Positions 22,604 to 32,429 of a stretch of 64,000 nt of DNA are shown in pieces. Each line of letters opens with the position of its first letter. Within the stretch, counting starts at the first letter, position 1. Below the pieces are notes generated by a model, which was not told where the DNA came from, made no database searches, and saw nothing but the letters and a program-made list of their open reading frames with translations. The translations under genes were made by a program, and so were the position numbers. The DNA comes from Bacteroidota bacterium. Lineage in GTDB: Bacteria; Bacteroidota; Ignavibacteria; Ignavibacteriales; Ignavibacteriaceae. Where the stretch lies: assembly GCA_020161395.1 (NCBI GenBank), contig JAIUOE010000001.1, positions 1-64,000 of the forward strand, read 5' to 3'.

Positions 22604-24901
22604 ATGAAAATAATCGTTCCGGTTCTGTTGCTGACTCTTTCAGTATTTGCTCAGAATGTAAAAATAACAGGAAAAATAACAGACGAAAAAACATTGACTC
22701 CCCTGGATAATGTCCTCGTTTATTCTGTCAGTTTCCAAAAAAGCACTTATTCCGACAAGACAGGTTATTTTGAATTAACTCATCCGCGAACTGAAAGGGC
22801 GACGCTACGCTTCCTTCTTGCCGGTTATTCACCCTTGAATATGGAAGTGTCGGTCAACAACGCCGGTTCGGTCTCTGCCGATATTTTGATGACACCGGTT
22901 GCAATCCATCTCGGTGAGGTGACAGTAACAAGCCCGCGGTATGTTTCTTCCCTGCAGGAGTCACCATATCCACTCGGCATTATCGGGAAAATCGACATCG
23001 ACAACCACAGTAAATTGAGCCTTGCGGAGTTCCTGAAGGAGGAGCCCGGTGTTGCTCTAACCCGTGATGGAATCTGGGCTACCGATATCTCCGTCAGAGG
23101 TATCAGAGGGACAGGCATTGTACTGATGGTTGACGGAAACCGGCTTGAAACGGCTACGGAATTGAGTGCACGAATGTCGATGATTGACCAGTTCGACATC
23201 GAGAGAGTGGAGATAATAAAAGGCGCTGCTTCTTCGATGTATGGTACAGGAGCCTTGGGCGGAATTGTAAATGTAATCACCCAGAACCGGAAATTCAGGG
23301 ACAATTTTTATTATACCGGTACAATCGGTGGTTTCTACAACAGCGTAAATACAGGTTTCGGTACAAGCGTTTCACTGAACACTGGTGGAAATCAATGGTT
23401 TGCAAAAGTCAGAGGCTCTTTCAGAGGAGCTTCAGCCACGGAAACGCCCGATGGTGATATTGCCAACAGTCACTACCACGACAACAGTCTGAGTGCAGCA
23501 GTAGGGTTCAGACCTGTATTAAACCACGAATTTGAATTGAGTTATCAGAGATATGGCGGTGACGACATTGGGCTCCCAGGAGGGTCTGCTTTCGCTGCCG
23601 CTGCCATTGCCCGATATCCCACTGCAAAAAGGGAGTCGTACTCAGCCGAATACAAATTCTCTGAAATTTCATCCACCCTCTCGAATATAGGTATCAAATA
23701 CTGGCATCAACTGATAGTAAGAGATGCTGAAGTGGTGCTGCCAACTGCACGGTTGCTCCCCTATGCCGATCACACCAGCGATGGCATTCAACTGGTTTCA
23801 AACTGGCTCTTCAACAGCAACTACAGGTTTGTTCTTGGTGTCGATGCATGGCAAAGAGAAATGGACAGCAGAAGACAACGCATCACCCAAAACAGAACTA
23901 AGGATACCACAACCATTATTGGTGAGAGACCTGTTCCCATCTCCAAATTCAGAAGTGGTGGAATCTTCTTTCAGAATGAAATCGACAATATCGCACAAAA
24001 CCTGAATATTGCCATCGGCGGCAGATTTGACCTGATCAATATCAAAAGTGAAAGCTCGTACAATCCCGAGTATATTTCTGTGAATGGTGCGGTAAACAAC
24101 AACCCACCTTCAAAAAAGATTTTGTGGGAAGCAAAAGATGAGAACAATTTTTCCTGGAGTTTGAATATCGCCTCTCTCTACAAAATAACGAAAGAGCAAC
24201 AGGTGAGTTTTAATTTTGGGAAGTCTTTCCGCTCCCCTTCACTCGAGGAGAGATTCCAATTCCTCGATCTTGGCGGTCTTGTGAAACTCGGCAATCCTGC
24301 TCTTGATCCTGAAGAAGGCTGGTTTTACGATCTCGGATACCGGTTTTATTCCTCCGGAGCCATGTTTAAGGCAAACCTTTATCTGAATACTCTTACCAAT
24401 CTCGTGGTTGAGACCCCCGGATATACTTTTCAGGGAAGACCAGCCACACAGATGGTAAATTTCGGTGCTGCTAAAATCTTTGGTTTCGACCTTGCTTTCG
24501 AACTGAAACTGTTAAAGGAAGTGATTCTCTACGGAAATGCCTCCGCAGTAAGAGGTGAGGATTCAAAGAAGACGGAAGACCTTCCGTTTATGCCGGCAGA
24601 CAATGCCACGATCGGTCTTAGAATAAAAGCAGTGGAATTTGCGGATGCATCAGTCGAAGTGACAGGTGTGGCAGACCAAAATAAAATTGCGGCTGCCGAA
24701 AAGCGGACACCCGGCTATGGTCTGGTCAATCTGAACATTTCTTCCAAACCGTTCAAACTCCCCTATGGCGAGATCAGACTGACCGTTGGTGTGGATAATC
24801 TCCTCAATCGCTCATACTTCAATCACCTCGCCACCAATCGTGGACTGATAAAAGGAGAACCGGGGAGAAACATCTTTATTAAAGCGAATATAACCTTTTA
24901 G
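22604..24901 (+). CDS. TonB-dependent outer-membrane receptor
   Basis: A 765-residue receptor with signal peptide (to about residue 17), CarboxypepD-regulatory-like domain (about 19-105), plug domain (about 125-235; RGIRGTGIVLMVDGNRLE) and a beta-barrel ending NIFIKANITF with terminal Phe. The plug and barrel look like siderophore or cobalamin receptors (BtuB/FepA-like), but substrate is not resolved. The ATG at 22604 has AAGGA before it; the frame is open up to 22508 without a signal peptide. A TATTTTTG element at 22576 could be part of a promoter. It is monocistronic and convergent with nuoI. Confidence 0.9.
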   Translation: MKIIVPVLLLTLSVFAQNVKITGKITDEKTLTPLDNVLVYSVSFQKSTYSDKTGYFELTHPRTERATLRFLLAGYSPLNMEVSVNNAGSVSADILMTPVAIHLGEVTVTSPRYVSSLQESPYPLGIIGKIDIDNHSKLSLAEFLKEEPGVALTRDGIWATDISVRGIRGTGIVLMVDGNRLETATELSARMSMIDQFDIERVEIIKGAASSMYGTGALGGIVNVITQNRKFRDNFYYTGTIGGFYNSVNTGFGTSVSLNTGGNQWFAKVRGSFRGASATETPDGDIANSHYHDNSLSAAVGFRPVLNHEFELSYQRYGGDDIGLPGGSAFAAAAIARYPTAKRESYSAEYKFSEISSTLSNIGIKYWHQLIVRDAEVVLPTARLLPYADHTSDGIQLVSNWLFNSNYRFVLGVDAWQREMDSRRQRITQNRTKDTTTIIGERPVPISKFRSGGIFFQNEIDNIAQNLNIAIGGRFDLINIKSESSYNPEYISVNGAVNNNPPSKKILWEAKDENNFSWSLNIASLYKITKEQQVSFNFGKSFRSPSLEERFQFLDLGGLVKLGNPALDPEEGWFYDLGYRFYSSGAMFKANLYLNTLTNLVVETPGYTFQGRPATQMVNFGAAKIFGFDLAFELKLLKEVILYGNASAVRGEDSKKTEDLPFMPADNATIGLRIKAVEFADASVEVTGVADQNKIAAAEKRTPGYGLVNLNISSKPFKLPYGEIRLTVGVDNLLNRSYFNHLATNRGLIKGEPGRNIFIKANITF

Positions 24902-24906
24902 TTCTT

Positions 24907-25008
24907 ACTTATGAGTTATGAGTTATTAATTCTGCCCTTAGAAATCCGATTTTGGCATTAAAAAATCAATCTCTTGCAAGAAAATAATAACTTATAACTC
25001 ATAATTCA
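24907..25008. repeat. Large inverted repeat between convergent genes, built of TTATGAG units
   Basis: TTATGAGTTATGAGTTATTA (from about 24909) matches the complement of the stretch ending about 25005 at 20 of 21 positions. The left arm starts with two tandem TTATGAG units. It may serve as a bidirectional terminator between the receptor gene and nuoI. Confidence 0.6.
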
Positions 25009-25018
25009 AACCTAATAC

Positions 25019-25513
25019 TTACTTGTTTCCTCTCAGAAACTCAATTCTGTCCTGAAGAACAGAGATTGGGGTGAGGAGTTTGTCTTTACCGTAGATGGCA
25101 TCTTCACGGCTGGTAAAGGCTATTTCGTATTCCTTGCTCATGACGATTGCTTCCTCGGGACAAACCTCTTCGCACAGACCGCAGAAGATACAGCGGAGCA
25201 TGTTGATTTCAAATTTTTCGGGGTATCTTTCTTTTTCTCTGTCAGTTTCGGCTGCCTGCACTTCAATGGCAAGTGCGGGACAGACTCGTGAACAGAGCCC
25301 GCAGGCTACACATCTTTCCGTTTTATCCTCTTCTTCCACCAGAACGGGGCGTCCTCTGTAGTGACCGGAAGGGATAAACTTGACCTCGGGATACTCCATT
25401 GTATATTTTGGTTTGAACATGTTTTTAAGTGTGATTGCCAAACCTTCCGCAATTGATGGAAGATATATTTTCTCCATCAATGTAAAATCTTTCATTCGTT
25501 TCTTGACTGCCAT
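25019..25513 (-). CDS. nuoI: NADH-quinone oxidoreductase subunit I
   Basis: A 164-residue peripheral complex I subunit with two 4Fe-4S ferredoxin motifs, [12 protein letters not shown] and [12 protein letters not shown] (about residues 68-120), corresponding to clusters N6a and N6b. They pass electrons from NuoG through NuoI to NuoB. It is the last gene of the nuoG-H-I run and lies 9 bases after nuoH. No nuoJ follows, so this complex I operon is split. Confidence 0.95.
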   Translation of the reverse strand: MAVKKRMKDFTLMEKIYLPSIAEGLAITLKNMFKPKYTMEYPEVKFIPSGHYRGRPVLVEEEDKTERCVACGLCSRVCPALAIEVQAAETDREKERYPEKFEINMLRCIFCGLCEEVCPEEAIVMSKEYEIAFTSREDAIYGKDKLLTPISVLQDRIEFLRGNK

Positions 25514-25522
25514 ATCGATATC

Positions 25523-26554
25523 CTAATTGAGAATCATTGCTAAAACTGCTGCCCAAAGCACATTCAGAAGTGAAAGCGGGAACATAACTTTCCAACCGAT
25601 ATTCATTAGTTGATCATAACGGAAACGGGGCAGACTCCATCTGACCCAGATGAAAAAGAAGAGAAGCGCTCCCATTTTTATGAAGAATGCACCAACCTGT
25701 AACAATGCCTGAACTCCTGACGACAAACCGAGTTTTTCAATATACGGTACCTGCCATCCACCCAAATAGAGGGTGACGATAAGGGCTGAGGCAATTATCA
25801 TGTTTGCATACTCTGCAAGGAAAAATGCAGCAAATTTCATACTGGAATACTCAGTATGGAAACCACCAACCAGCTCAGGTTCTGCTTCGGGAAGATCAAA
25901 GGGAAGTCTGTTTGTCTCTGCAAAAGCCGCTGTAACGAATGTGATGAAACCAATCGGTTGAATAAAAGCGTTCCACATCAATCCCGCCTGTGATTCCACG
26001 ATCTTCTGTGGTAACAACGATTCCGAGAAGATTAAAACACCGGCAATGGAGAATCCCATCGATATCTCATAAGATATCATCTGTGCCGAGGATCTGATTC
26101 CGCCAATAAGCGAATATTTTGATCCTGAAGACCAGCCCGACATCGTGATTGCATACACACCTATTGATGTGAGTGCCATTACATAAAGAATCCCGGCGTT
26201 GATGTTCGAGACTACCGAAAGGTTTATTGTCCTTCCGAACATTTCCACATCGGGTCCTATCGGAATGACCGCATATGTGGCAAAAGCTACAAACAGTGCG
26301 AGAAATGGTGCCAAAGTATGAATTGGTTTATTTGCCTTGTCGGGAACAATATCCTCTTTCAGAAGGAGTTTGAACACATCGGCAAACGGCTGGAGAAGCC
26401 CTGCGGGTCCTACCCTGTTTGGTCCGACCCTGCTCTGTGCCCAGGCAGATATTTTCCGTTCAAAATAAACCAAATAAGAAACCGTTAGCAGCATGATATT
26501 TGCTATTATAAGCACTTTTACCAATGCAATGCCGGCAATTATCCAAGATTCCAT
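25523..26554 (-). CDS. nuoH: NADH-quinone oxidoreductase subunit H
   Basis: A 343-residue membrane subunit with eight predicted helices, forming the quinone-binding chamber of complex I with NuoB and NuoD. Characteristic stretches are YFERKISAWAQSRVGPNRVGPAG (quoted as YFERKISAWAQ) near residue 30, the acidic loop AETNRLPFDLPEAEPELV, and FIWVRWSLPRFRYDQLM near the C-terminus. It is 16 bases downstream of nuoG. Length is standard. Confidence 0.96.
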   Translation of the reverse strand: MESWIIAGIALVKVLIIANIMLLTVSYLVYFERKISAWAQSRVGPNRVGPAGLLQPFADVFKLLLKEDIVPDKANKPIHTLAPFLALFVAFATYAVIPIGPDVEMFGRTINLSVVSNINAGILYVMALTSIGVYAITMSGWSSGSKYSLIGGIRSSAQMISYEISMGFSIAGVLIFSESLLPQKIVESQAGLMWNAFIQPIGFITFVTAAFAETNRLPFDLPEAEPELVGGFHTEYSSMKFAAFFLAEYANMIIASALIVTLYLGGWQVPYIEKLGLSSGVQALLQVGAFFIKMGALLFFFIWVRWSLPRFRYDQLMNIGWKVMFPLSLLNVLWAAVLAMILN

Positions 26555-26570
26555 TTAATCTGTCTCTTCT

Positions 26571-28241
26571 TTAAACTTTAAGTAATTCTTTTTCAACTGT
26601 AATTCCCGACTCTCCAAGTTCATCATAAGTGATACCATGGAAACCGGGGTGGTGCTTTGTAAATTCTTCCCAGACATCCTCTGCCATATCGAATTTGCCT
26701 TTTAATCCGAACAGGTGACCAAGATCGAGAAGTATCTTCCATGACGGTTTGGCATCATATTTTTTGTAGTTGCCCCAACGGTCATATTTCGTTCCAAACT
26801 TGTCGAGTCTGCTCATCGCAAGACCGTCAAGACTGCGATCCATCTGCTCAGTTGTAACCGCAGGACGAATTCGCTGTGCTCTGTTTTGGAAATTGATGAA
26901 TACACCATTTTTTTCTGTCCAGGTGGCTGCCGGGAAGACAACATCTGCAAACTGAGTTGTTGCGTTGAAATTGGAAGCAAGAACTACTAAAAAGTCGAGC
27001 TTTTTCAATGCTTCAGCCCATGCCGGATCGAATGCTGCCAGATCCTCTTCCACCACAACCAGAGCTTTTATTTTTTTCTCATTGATGGCAACAAGAATAC
27101 CTGCCAGGTTCAATCCATCTTTAACAGGTTTTACGCCTGCCTTGAGGGCACCATTATCATTCGGTGATTTTTCATCGCGTATCAGGATGTCATCACCGCT
27201 GCCGGGAATTGTGTGTCTCGGGAAATCAAGATTATTGCAGTGAAGGTGATTTGCAACTTTCGAGAGAATAAAATTATCCTCAACCGTAATTCTTCCTGAA
27301 CCGATAAGGGCGATTTCACCCGGTTTGTAACTGTGCAGGTCGGAAGCAGCTTTTGAAAGTGCCTCATCCCATGTTGCTTTGCTCAATCCGGCTTCCCTTT
27401 TGATGTGACAACCGTCGACTCTGTCTTCAGCGTTTACATTTTTCCAGGTATTCAAACGACCGTTGTCGCACATCCAATAGCTGTTTACATCATCGTTTTG
27501 ACGCGGAGTAAGTCTTAATATTTCATTGCTTCTTACCCAAACATCAACATTACATCCTCTGGAACATCCCGGACAAACCGAGGAAGTATTCGACATGTCC
27601 CAGACTCTCGATTTGAATCTGAAGTCCCTGTTGGTTAAAGCACCTACAGGACAGATATCTGTAACATTTAGTGAATATGGATTATCAAGTTCTTTTCCGG
27701 GGTAGGTTTGAATTGTAACCCTGTCACCCCTGTTTACAAAGGTGAGCTGGGTTTCCCCGGCAATTTCATCACAGAATCTGATGCAACGCGAGCATGAGAT
27801 ACAACGGTCACCATCAAACATCACATGAGGTCCCAAAGGAACCCTTTTTTCTTTGTGCTGTTTTTCTTCCGTGAACCGGCTTTCACCGATGCTGTGACTG
27901 TAGGTGTAGTCCTGCAACTTACACTCACCGGCTTCGTCACAAATAGGACAATCAAGCGGGTGATTTATAAGCAGGAACTCCATAACAGCCTGACGGGCGG
28001 AGAGGGCTTTCGTGGATTCTGTATGTACAACCATACCTTCAGCAGCTTGTGTTGCACATGCAATCGCGAGCTTTGGCATTCTTTCAACTTCGACTAAACA
28101 AACACGACAGTTGCCGGATACGGTAAGTGAAGGGTGCCAGCAAAAGTGGGGTATATCCACTCCGACTTCCTTGGCCGCCTCAATTATCGTTTGCCCCGGC
28201 TTAAAATCTATCTCCTGTCCGTCCAAAATAAACTTTCCCAT
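26571..28241 (-). CDS. nuoG: NADH-quinone oxidoreductase subunit G (short form)
   Basis: A 556-residue complex I subunit. Domain order: 2Fe-2S ferredoxin (about 1-80, with GNCRVC), the His-Cys cluster (HPLDCPICDEAGEC), 4Fe-4S motifs CISCSRC and CPVGAL, the extra CPGCSRGC site (N7-type) near 220, then a shortened molybdopterin-oxidoreductase-like domain (to about 556). It is much shorter than the roughly 900-residue enterobacterial form because the C-terminal domain is reduced. It lies 12 bases after the M16 peptidase gene on the same strand. Confidence 0.93.
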   Translation of the reverse strand: MGKFILDGQEIDFKPGQTIIEAAKEVGVDIPHFCWHPSLTVSGNCRVCLVEVERMPKLAIACATQAAEGMVVHTESTKALSARQAVMEFLLINHPLDCPICDEAGECKLQDYTYSHSIGESRFTEEKQHKEKRVPLGPHVMFDGDRCISCSRCIRFCDEIAGETQLTFVNRGDRVTIQTYPGKELDNPYSLNVTDICPVGALTNRDFRFKSRVWDMSNTSSVCPGCSRGCNVDVWVRSNEILRLTPRQNDDVNSYWMCDNGRLNTWKNVNAEDRVDGCHIKREAGLSKATWDEALSKAASDLHSYKPGEIALIGSGRITVEDNFILSKVANHLHCNNLDFPRHTIPGSGDDILIRDEKSPNDNGALKAGVKPVKDGLNLAGILVAINEKKIKALVVVEEDLAAFDPAWAEALKKLDFLVVLASNFNATTQFADVVFPAATWTEKNGVFINFQNRAQRIRPAVTTEQMDRSLDGLAMSRLDKFGTKYDRWGNYKKYDAKPSWKILLDLGHLFGLKGKFDMAEDVWEEFTKHHPGFHGITYDELGESGITVEKELLKV

Positions 28242-28253
28242 TCAGGTCTTCTC

Positions 28254-29504
28254 CTATGCTGCGGTAGTTATCAGTTTGGTTTGCGGTTTAATAAACACTT
28301 TTGTAAAATTTTCGAACCTAAGCAGATCGTCGGCGAGAACTTTTATCTCTTCCGCAGTTACTGCATCTATTTTTTGTATCACTTCTTCAACAGGGATTAT
28401 TCTTCCATGATTCAGTAACAGATTTGCCATTCTGATCATTCTGTTGGAAGTGCTTTCGAGTGTAAGAAGGATGCTTCCTTTCAAATACTCTTTTGCTCTT
28501 TTCAGTTCACGGTGATCGATTTCTCTCTCTCTGAACTTGTTGAGCTCTTTTTCTATATTCTTCATAGCCTTGTCAAAATTACCTGTATTTGTCGAGAAAT
28601 AGATCCCAAACGAAGAGGCATCTTTGTAAAAATTGATAAAGCTGTTAATCTGATATGTAATTCCGAGTTTTTCTCTAATGTTCTGATAGAGCCGGCTGCT
28701 CGTTCCTTCCCCGAGAATCAGGGAAAGAATGTTTAGAGGCAACCTCTGTCCACTGTTGTAGCCGACACTTTTTGCCCCCATAATGGAATAAACCTGCTCG
28801 GTCTCTCTCAGCATCACATGCTCGATACCCGGATGAGTTCCTGCGTAATCCCTCTTTATTTCAGCACGAATCGTCGATTTGTGCAGATGCTTCTGAGCCA
28901 GCTTCACAAGCTGATCATGAGTAATGTTACCCGAAGCGGAAATCAGCAGATTCCCCGGTGTGTAATGATTAGCGTGATGTGCAGTCACCATTTCATGATT
29001 AAACGACGAAATGGTCTGCTCGGAACCCAGTATTGAGTATCCGAGTGGCAGACCCGGGAAAACCAGCTCTTCGAATTTGTCGAAGATCAGTTCATCAGGA
29101 TTGTCGTTTAAATCGTTTAACTCGTCAAGAATAACACCAATCTCGTTTCTGATATCCTTCTCACGCATGAGTGGATACTGTACCATGTCAGCTATTACAT
29201 CAAATGTCTTCCCGAGATTGGAAGCCATCCCTCTGGCATAGTAGCATGTATGCTCTTTGGCAGTAAAAGCATTGATGTAACCGCCGAGGGATTCGATATC
29301 GTCGGAAATCTTCTTTGCAGTACGCCGCTTTGTGCCTTTAAATAGCATATGCTCCAGGAAATGTGAGATACCACTCGTTTCAATGGTCTCATCACATGAA
29401 CCCGTATTGTACCAGAAGCCCAGCGAAAATGACTGTACATAAGGTACATGCTCGGTGACAACTGTTGTGCCACCGGGTAGTGTTGTTATGTTAATGTTAT
29501 CCAA
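28254..29504 (-). CDS. M16-family zinc peptidase
   Basis: A 416-residue pitrilysin-family peptidase resembling mitochondrial processing peptidase beta-type proteins. The inverted zinc motif HFLEH sits at residues 48-52, with the downstream Glu in NAFTAKEHTCYYA. N-terminal M16 (about 15-160) and C-terminal M16_C (about 165-345) domains are both present. There is no clear signal peptide. It precedes nuoG by 12 bases and so may share the nuo transcript, although a functional link to complex I is not established. Confidence 0.92.
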   Translation of the reverse strand: MDNINITTLPGGTTVVTEHVPYVQSFSLGFWYNTGSCDETIETSGISHFLEHMLFKGTKRRTAKKISDDIESLGGYINAFTAKEHTCYYARGMASNLGKTFDVIADMVQYPLMREKDIRNEIGVILDELNDLNDNPDELIFDKFEELVFPGLPLGYSILGSEQTISSFNHEMVTAHHANHYTPGNLLISASGNITHDQLVKLAQKHLHKSTIRAEIKRDYAGTHPGIEHVMLRETEQVYSIMGAKSVGYNSGQRLPLNILSLILGEGTSSRLYQNIREKLGITYQINSFINFYKDASSFGIYFSTNTGNFDKAMKNIEKELNKFREREIDHRELKRAKEYLKGSILLTLESTSNRMIRMANLLLNHGRIIPVEEVIQKIDAVTAEEIKVLADDLLRFENFTKVFIKPQTKLITTAA

Positions 29505-29559
29505 ACTTGTCCGTGAAAGTACGATAAATCAAACTTTAAATATAGATATATTAAAGACT

Positions 29560-30756
29560 TTAAGCAAACTTGCCGTAGAATTCGCCAATCTTTTTATATG
29601 CTCTTCTTAATATATCATCCTCAGGTAAAAACACCACTCTGAAGTGTCTTGTTCCCGGAACCTGACCAAATCCGCTGCCGTGTACCACAACCACACCCGT
29701 CTCTTTTATCAATCCCGTCACAAATTCGAAATCTGTTTTGTCCGTTTCTATCTTTGGGAAAGCATAAAAAGCACCTTCAGGTTTAACGCAACTGACTCCT
29801 TCGATCTGATTCAACATTTCGAAAGTAATGTCCCTTCTCACCTGAAGCTTTTTCATTGCGTCCACGAGGTGTGACTGGTCACCTTCAAGAGCGATCTTGA
29901 TTCCGTATTGTTCAGGGTGGTTTGCCGATAGTCTGGATCTTAAAATCCTGTTTATGGCTCCAAGATAATCTTTCAGTTTGGCTTCATTTCCGCTTACAAT
30001 TCCCCAGCCTATTCTGAAACCGGGGACCATGTAATTCTTGGAAAGTCCACCGAATGTAATCATTGGAACTTCCGAATTGAGCGAAGCGATGGAGATGTGC
30101 TTCTGACCATCGAAAAGGAGTTTATCGTAGATTTCGTCGGCAAAAATCACGAGATTGTTCTCTTCAGCAAGTTTTATGATTTCTTCCAGAATCTCCTTTT
30201 TGTAAAGTGAGCCTGTCGGATTGTTTGGATTAATGAGGACAATCGCTTTTGTTTTACTGTTTATTTTTTTCTTTATGTCATCAATGTCGGGTTGCCAACC
30301 GTTTGATTCATCGAGATAATAAGGATTTTCGTAGGCGGAAAGTTTCGCAGAAATAGCTGTATAAAGGGGGTAACCGGGTGTCGGTGTGAGGACATTCTCG
30401 CCATCATTTACAAGTGCTGTCAGACAAATGTCAATAGCTTCACTCGCTCCGTGCGTAACGAAGACATCACGGATGTTTTTGATTCCTTTTTTTGCACCTT
30501 CATCCCTGATTGCCTGAACGGCTTCCTTTATCCCCGAAGAAGGAGCATAACCGTTTTTATTCATCAACATTGCCCGGTAAGAGGCTTCAACGAGGTGACG
30601 GGGGGGTTCGAAATCGTAAATATTGGGGTCACCGATATTTAAATAAAGCATCTCTTTACCTGTTTTTGCCACTTCATCTGCCACAAGTAAAATATCTCTG
30701 ATCGCATAGGTGATATTGTCGGTTCTTACGGCGGGTTTTATTGCATCTGATATCAT
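29560..30756 (-). CDS. Class I/II pyridoxal-phosphate aminotransferase (AlaA-like)
   Basis: A 398-residue fold-type I aminotransferase. The PLP-binding Lys lies in FGGLSKNYMVPGFRIGW, with NPNNPTG and the FADEIYDKL stretch upstream (cofactor Asn and Asp). The pattern GDPNIYDFEPP and KNGYAPSSG near the N-terminus resembles alanine transaminases of the AlaA type, so a pyruvate/alanine role is likely. The ATG at 30756 was chosen because CAGGAACAG lies just before it; a TTG at 30792 adds 12 residues. It leads the minus-strand run with M16 and nuoGHI. Confidence 0.88.
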   Translation of the reverse strand: MISDAIKPAVRTDNITYAIRDILLVADEVAKTGKEMLYLNIGDPNIYDFEPPRHLVEASYRAMLMNKNGYAPSSGIKEAVQAIRDEGAKKGIKNIRDVFVTHGASEAIDICLTALVNDGENVLTPTPGYPLYTAISAKLSAYENPYYLDESNGWQPDIDDIKKKINSKTKAIVLINPNNPTGSLYKKEILEEIIKLAEENNLVIFADEIYDKLLFDGQKHISIASLNSEVPMITFGGLSKNYMVPGFRIGWGIVSGNEAKLKDYLGAINRILRSRLSANHPEQYGIKIALEGDQSHLVDAMKKLQVRRDITFEMLNQIEGVSCVKPEGAFYAFPKIETDKTDFEFVTGLIKETGVVVVHGSGFGQVPGTRHFRVVFLPEDDILRRAYKKIGEFYGKFA

Positions 30757-30957
30757 AATACTGTTCCTGATTTCAAAAAATTGTATCTCCAAACTTACGG
30801 AAATTTTACGAGAGAATGCACTTCGGACACGACAGTCAGAGTTTTATGAACAGGTTGTTTTTGCGAAAAATTTTTTCCGGTTTTAAGTCTGTTCAGATTC
30901 GTTTTTAATGGATTGATGCTTAAATTAGAGAGGTGATTTTTAAGGAATGAGGACAGA

Positions 30958-31968
30958 ATGAGAAAACTTGCAACAATACAGATTATTTCAGATGTGCAGC
31001 CGATAGAGGGTGCAGACAGAATCCAGGTAGCCTCGGTTCTCGGCTGGAAAGTCGTCATCAAAAAAGATGAATTCAAACCGGGAGATCCGGCAATCTATTG
31101 CGAAGTTGATTCCTTCCTCCCCGTACAGCCTGAATTCGAGTTTCTCCGCAAGTCATCATATAAAAAGATGTCCGATGGTACCGAAGGATTCAGACTGAAA
31201 ACCATAAAATTGCGAGGTGTAATAAGCCAGGGATTGCTTCTGCCCGTGTCATCACTCCCCGGTTATCCCGAAGTGCCGCCTCCCGGAACTGATGTCACTG
31301 AAATTCTCGGCGTAGTGAAGTATGAGCCCCCAATTCCGGCACAACTCGCCGGCGAGGTTAAGGGTCCATTCCCCGGTTTCATAAGCAAAACAGACGAAGA
31401 AAGAATCCAAAATCTCATCGATTCACTCCCAAACTATAAAGATTCACTCTTTTATGTAACCGAAAAAGTGGATGGTACCTCTATCACGATATATCTGAAA
31501 GACGGTCAGTTTGGCATCTGTTCAAGGAATCTCGAACTGGTCGAAAATCCCGAAAACACCTACTGGCGTGTCGTAAAAGAGTTGGACATCGAGAACAAAC
31601 TGCGTAATCTCGGAAAAAATATTGCTCTGCAGGGCGAACTGATCGGTGAAGGAATTCAAAAAAACATTTACAGGCTTCGCGGACAAACCATAAAATTCTT
31701 CGATGTGTTTGATATCGATAAATATGAATACTTCGATTACCCGTCGTTCAAATCGATCATCGATGAATTTGGTCTGGCAACCGTCCCTGTAATCGAGGAG
31801 GCACTTCAACTCCCTCAATCTGTCGATGAAATACTGACGATGGCAAACGGGAAATCTGCCCTGAATCCTGATGCAAACCGTGAAGGTCTGGTTTTCAGAA
31901 CCACTTCAGGTAAAAGATTCTCATTTAAGGCGATAAGCAACAACTTTTTGCTTAGTGACGAAGAGTAA
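30958..31968 (+). CDS. RNA ligase (DRB0094/Rnl5-like)
   Basis: A 336-residue nucleotidyltransferase. The N-terminal part (about 1-110) is a domain like that of the Deinococcus RNA ligase. The ligase core carries motif I EKVDGT with the adenylated Lys170, motif III-like FDVFDID, and motif IV/V EGLVFRTTSGKRFSFKAIS. It should seal or repair nicked RNA using ATP. It is followed after 20 bases by the DsrE-like gene, on the same strand and possibly co-transcribed. The start has AGGAATGAGGACAGA before it. Confidence 0.88.
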   Translation: MRKLATIQIISDVQPIEGADRIQVASVLGWKVVIKKDEFKPGDPAIYCEVDSFLPVQPEFEFLRKSSYKKMSDGTEGFRLKTIKLRGVISQGLLLPVSSLPGYPEVPPPGTDVTEILGVVKYEPPIPAQLAGEVKGPFPGFISKTDEERIQNLIDSLPNYKDSLFYVTEKVDGTSITIYLKDGQFGICSRNLELVENPENTYWRVVKELDIENKLRNLGKNIALQGELIGEGIQKNIYRLRGQTIKFFDVFDIDKYEYFDYPSFKSIIDEFGLATVPVIEEALQLPQSVDEILTMANGKSALNPDANREGLVFRTTSGKRFSFKAISNNFLLSDEE

Positions 31969-31988
31969 CATTTTAGATTGGAAAAGAA

Positions 31989-32309
31989 ATGAAAATCGGC
32001 GTAATAATCGAAACAAAAGAATTTGAAAAAGCGTGGAATGCTTTCCGTTTTGCAGTTACCTCATTGAAGCAAGGACATGAAACAAAAGTTTTTCTGATGG
32101 GTGAGGCGGTCGAGTGCGAGGGACTCACCCACGAAAAATACAATGTGGATGAACAGCTTAAACTCTTTGTCTCTATCGGGGGTGAACTTCTCGCATGTGG
32201 CACCTGCCTGAAATCACGACACCTTGAGAATACAACTTCATGCCCGATCTCCACAATGGTGGATTGTCTTAATATGGTGATTTGGGCGGATAAAACGGTG
32301 AGTTTTTAA
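31989..32309 (+). CDS. DsrE/DsrF-like small protein
   Basis: A 106-residue protein with the DsrE fold: beta-strand KIGVIIETKEFEKAWNAF at the start, GHETKVFLMGEAVE, then a central GGELLACGTCLKSR with two Cys (C-G-T-C) where sulfur-relay members carry the active Cys. It could act in persulfide transfer, but many DsrE homologues have no known task. It may be co-transcribed with the RNA ligase. Confidence 0.8.
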   Translation: MKIGVIIETKEFEKAWNAFRFAVTSLKQGHETKVFLMGEAVECEGLTHEKYNVDEQLKLFVSIGGELLACGTCLKSRHLENTTSCPISTMVDCLNMVIWADKTVSF

Positions 32310-32429
32310 GGGAAACCGCAAAGAACGCAAAGAGGGTTTGATTCATGATTTAGCGAATCCTGCTAATCTCCCGCAGGGATGCCTTCGGTACTTTAATCCC
32401 TCCCGATTCATTGGGATGAGTCAGACAGA
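32310..32429. other. Noncoding gap with dispersed repeat phrase
   Basis: The gap contains CCGCAAAGAACGCAAAGAGG (32314-32333), a tandem CGCAAAGA-type phrase, then GATTTAGCGAATCCTGCTAATC-like text (quoted in part). I recognise these as the kind of short phrase repeated in intergenic DNA of many genomes. No gene was found. Confidence 0.4.
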
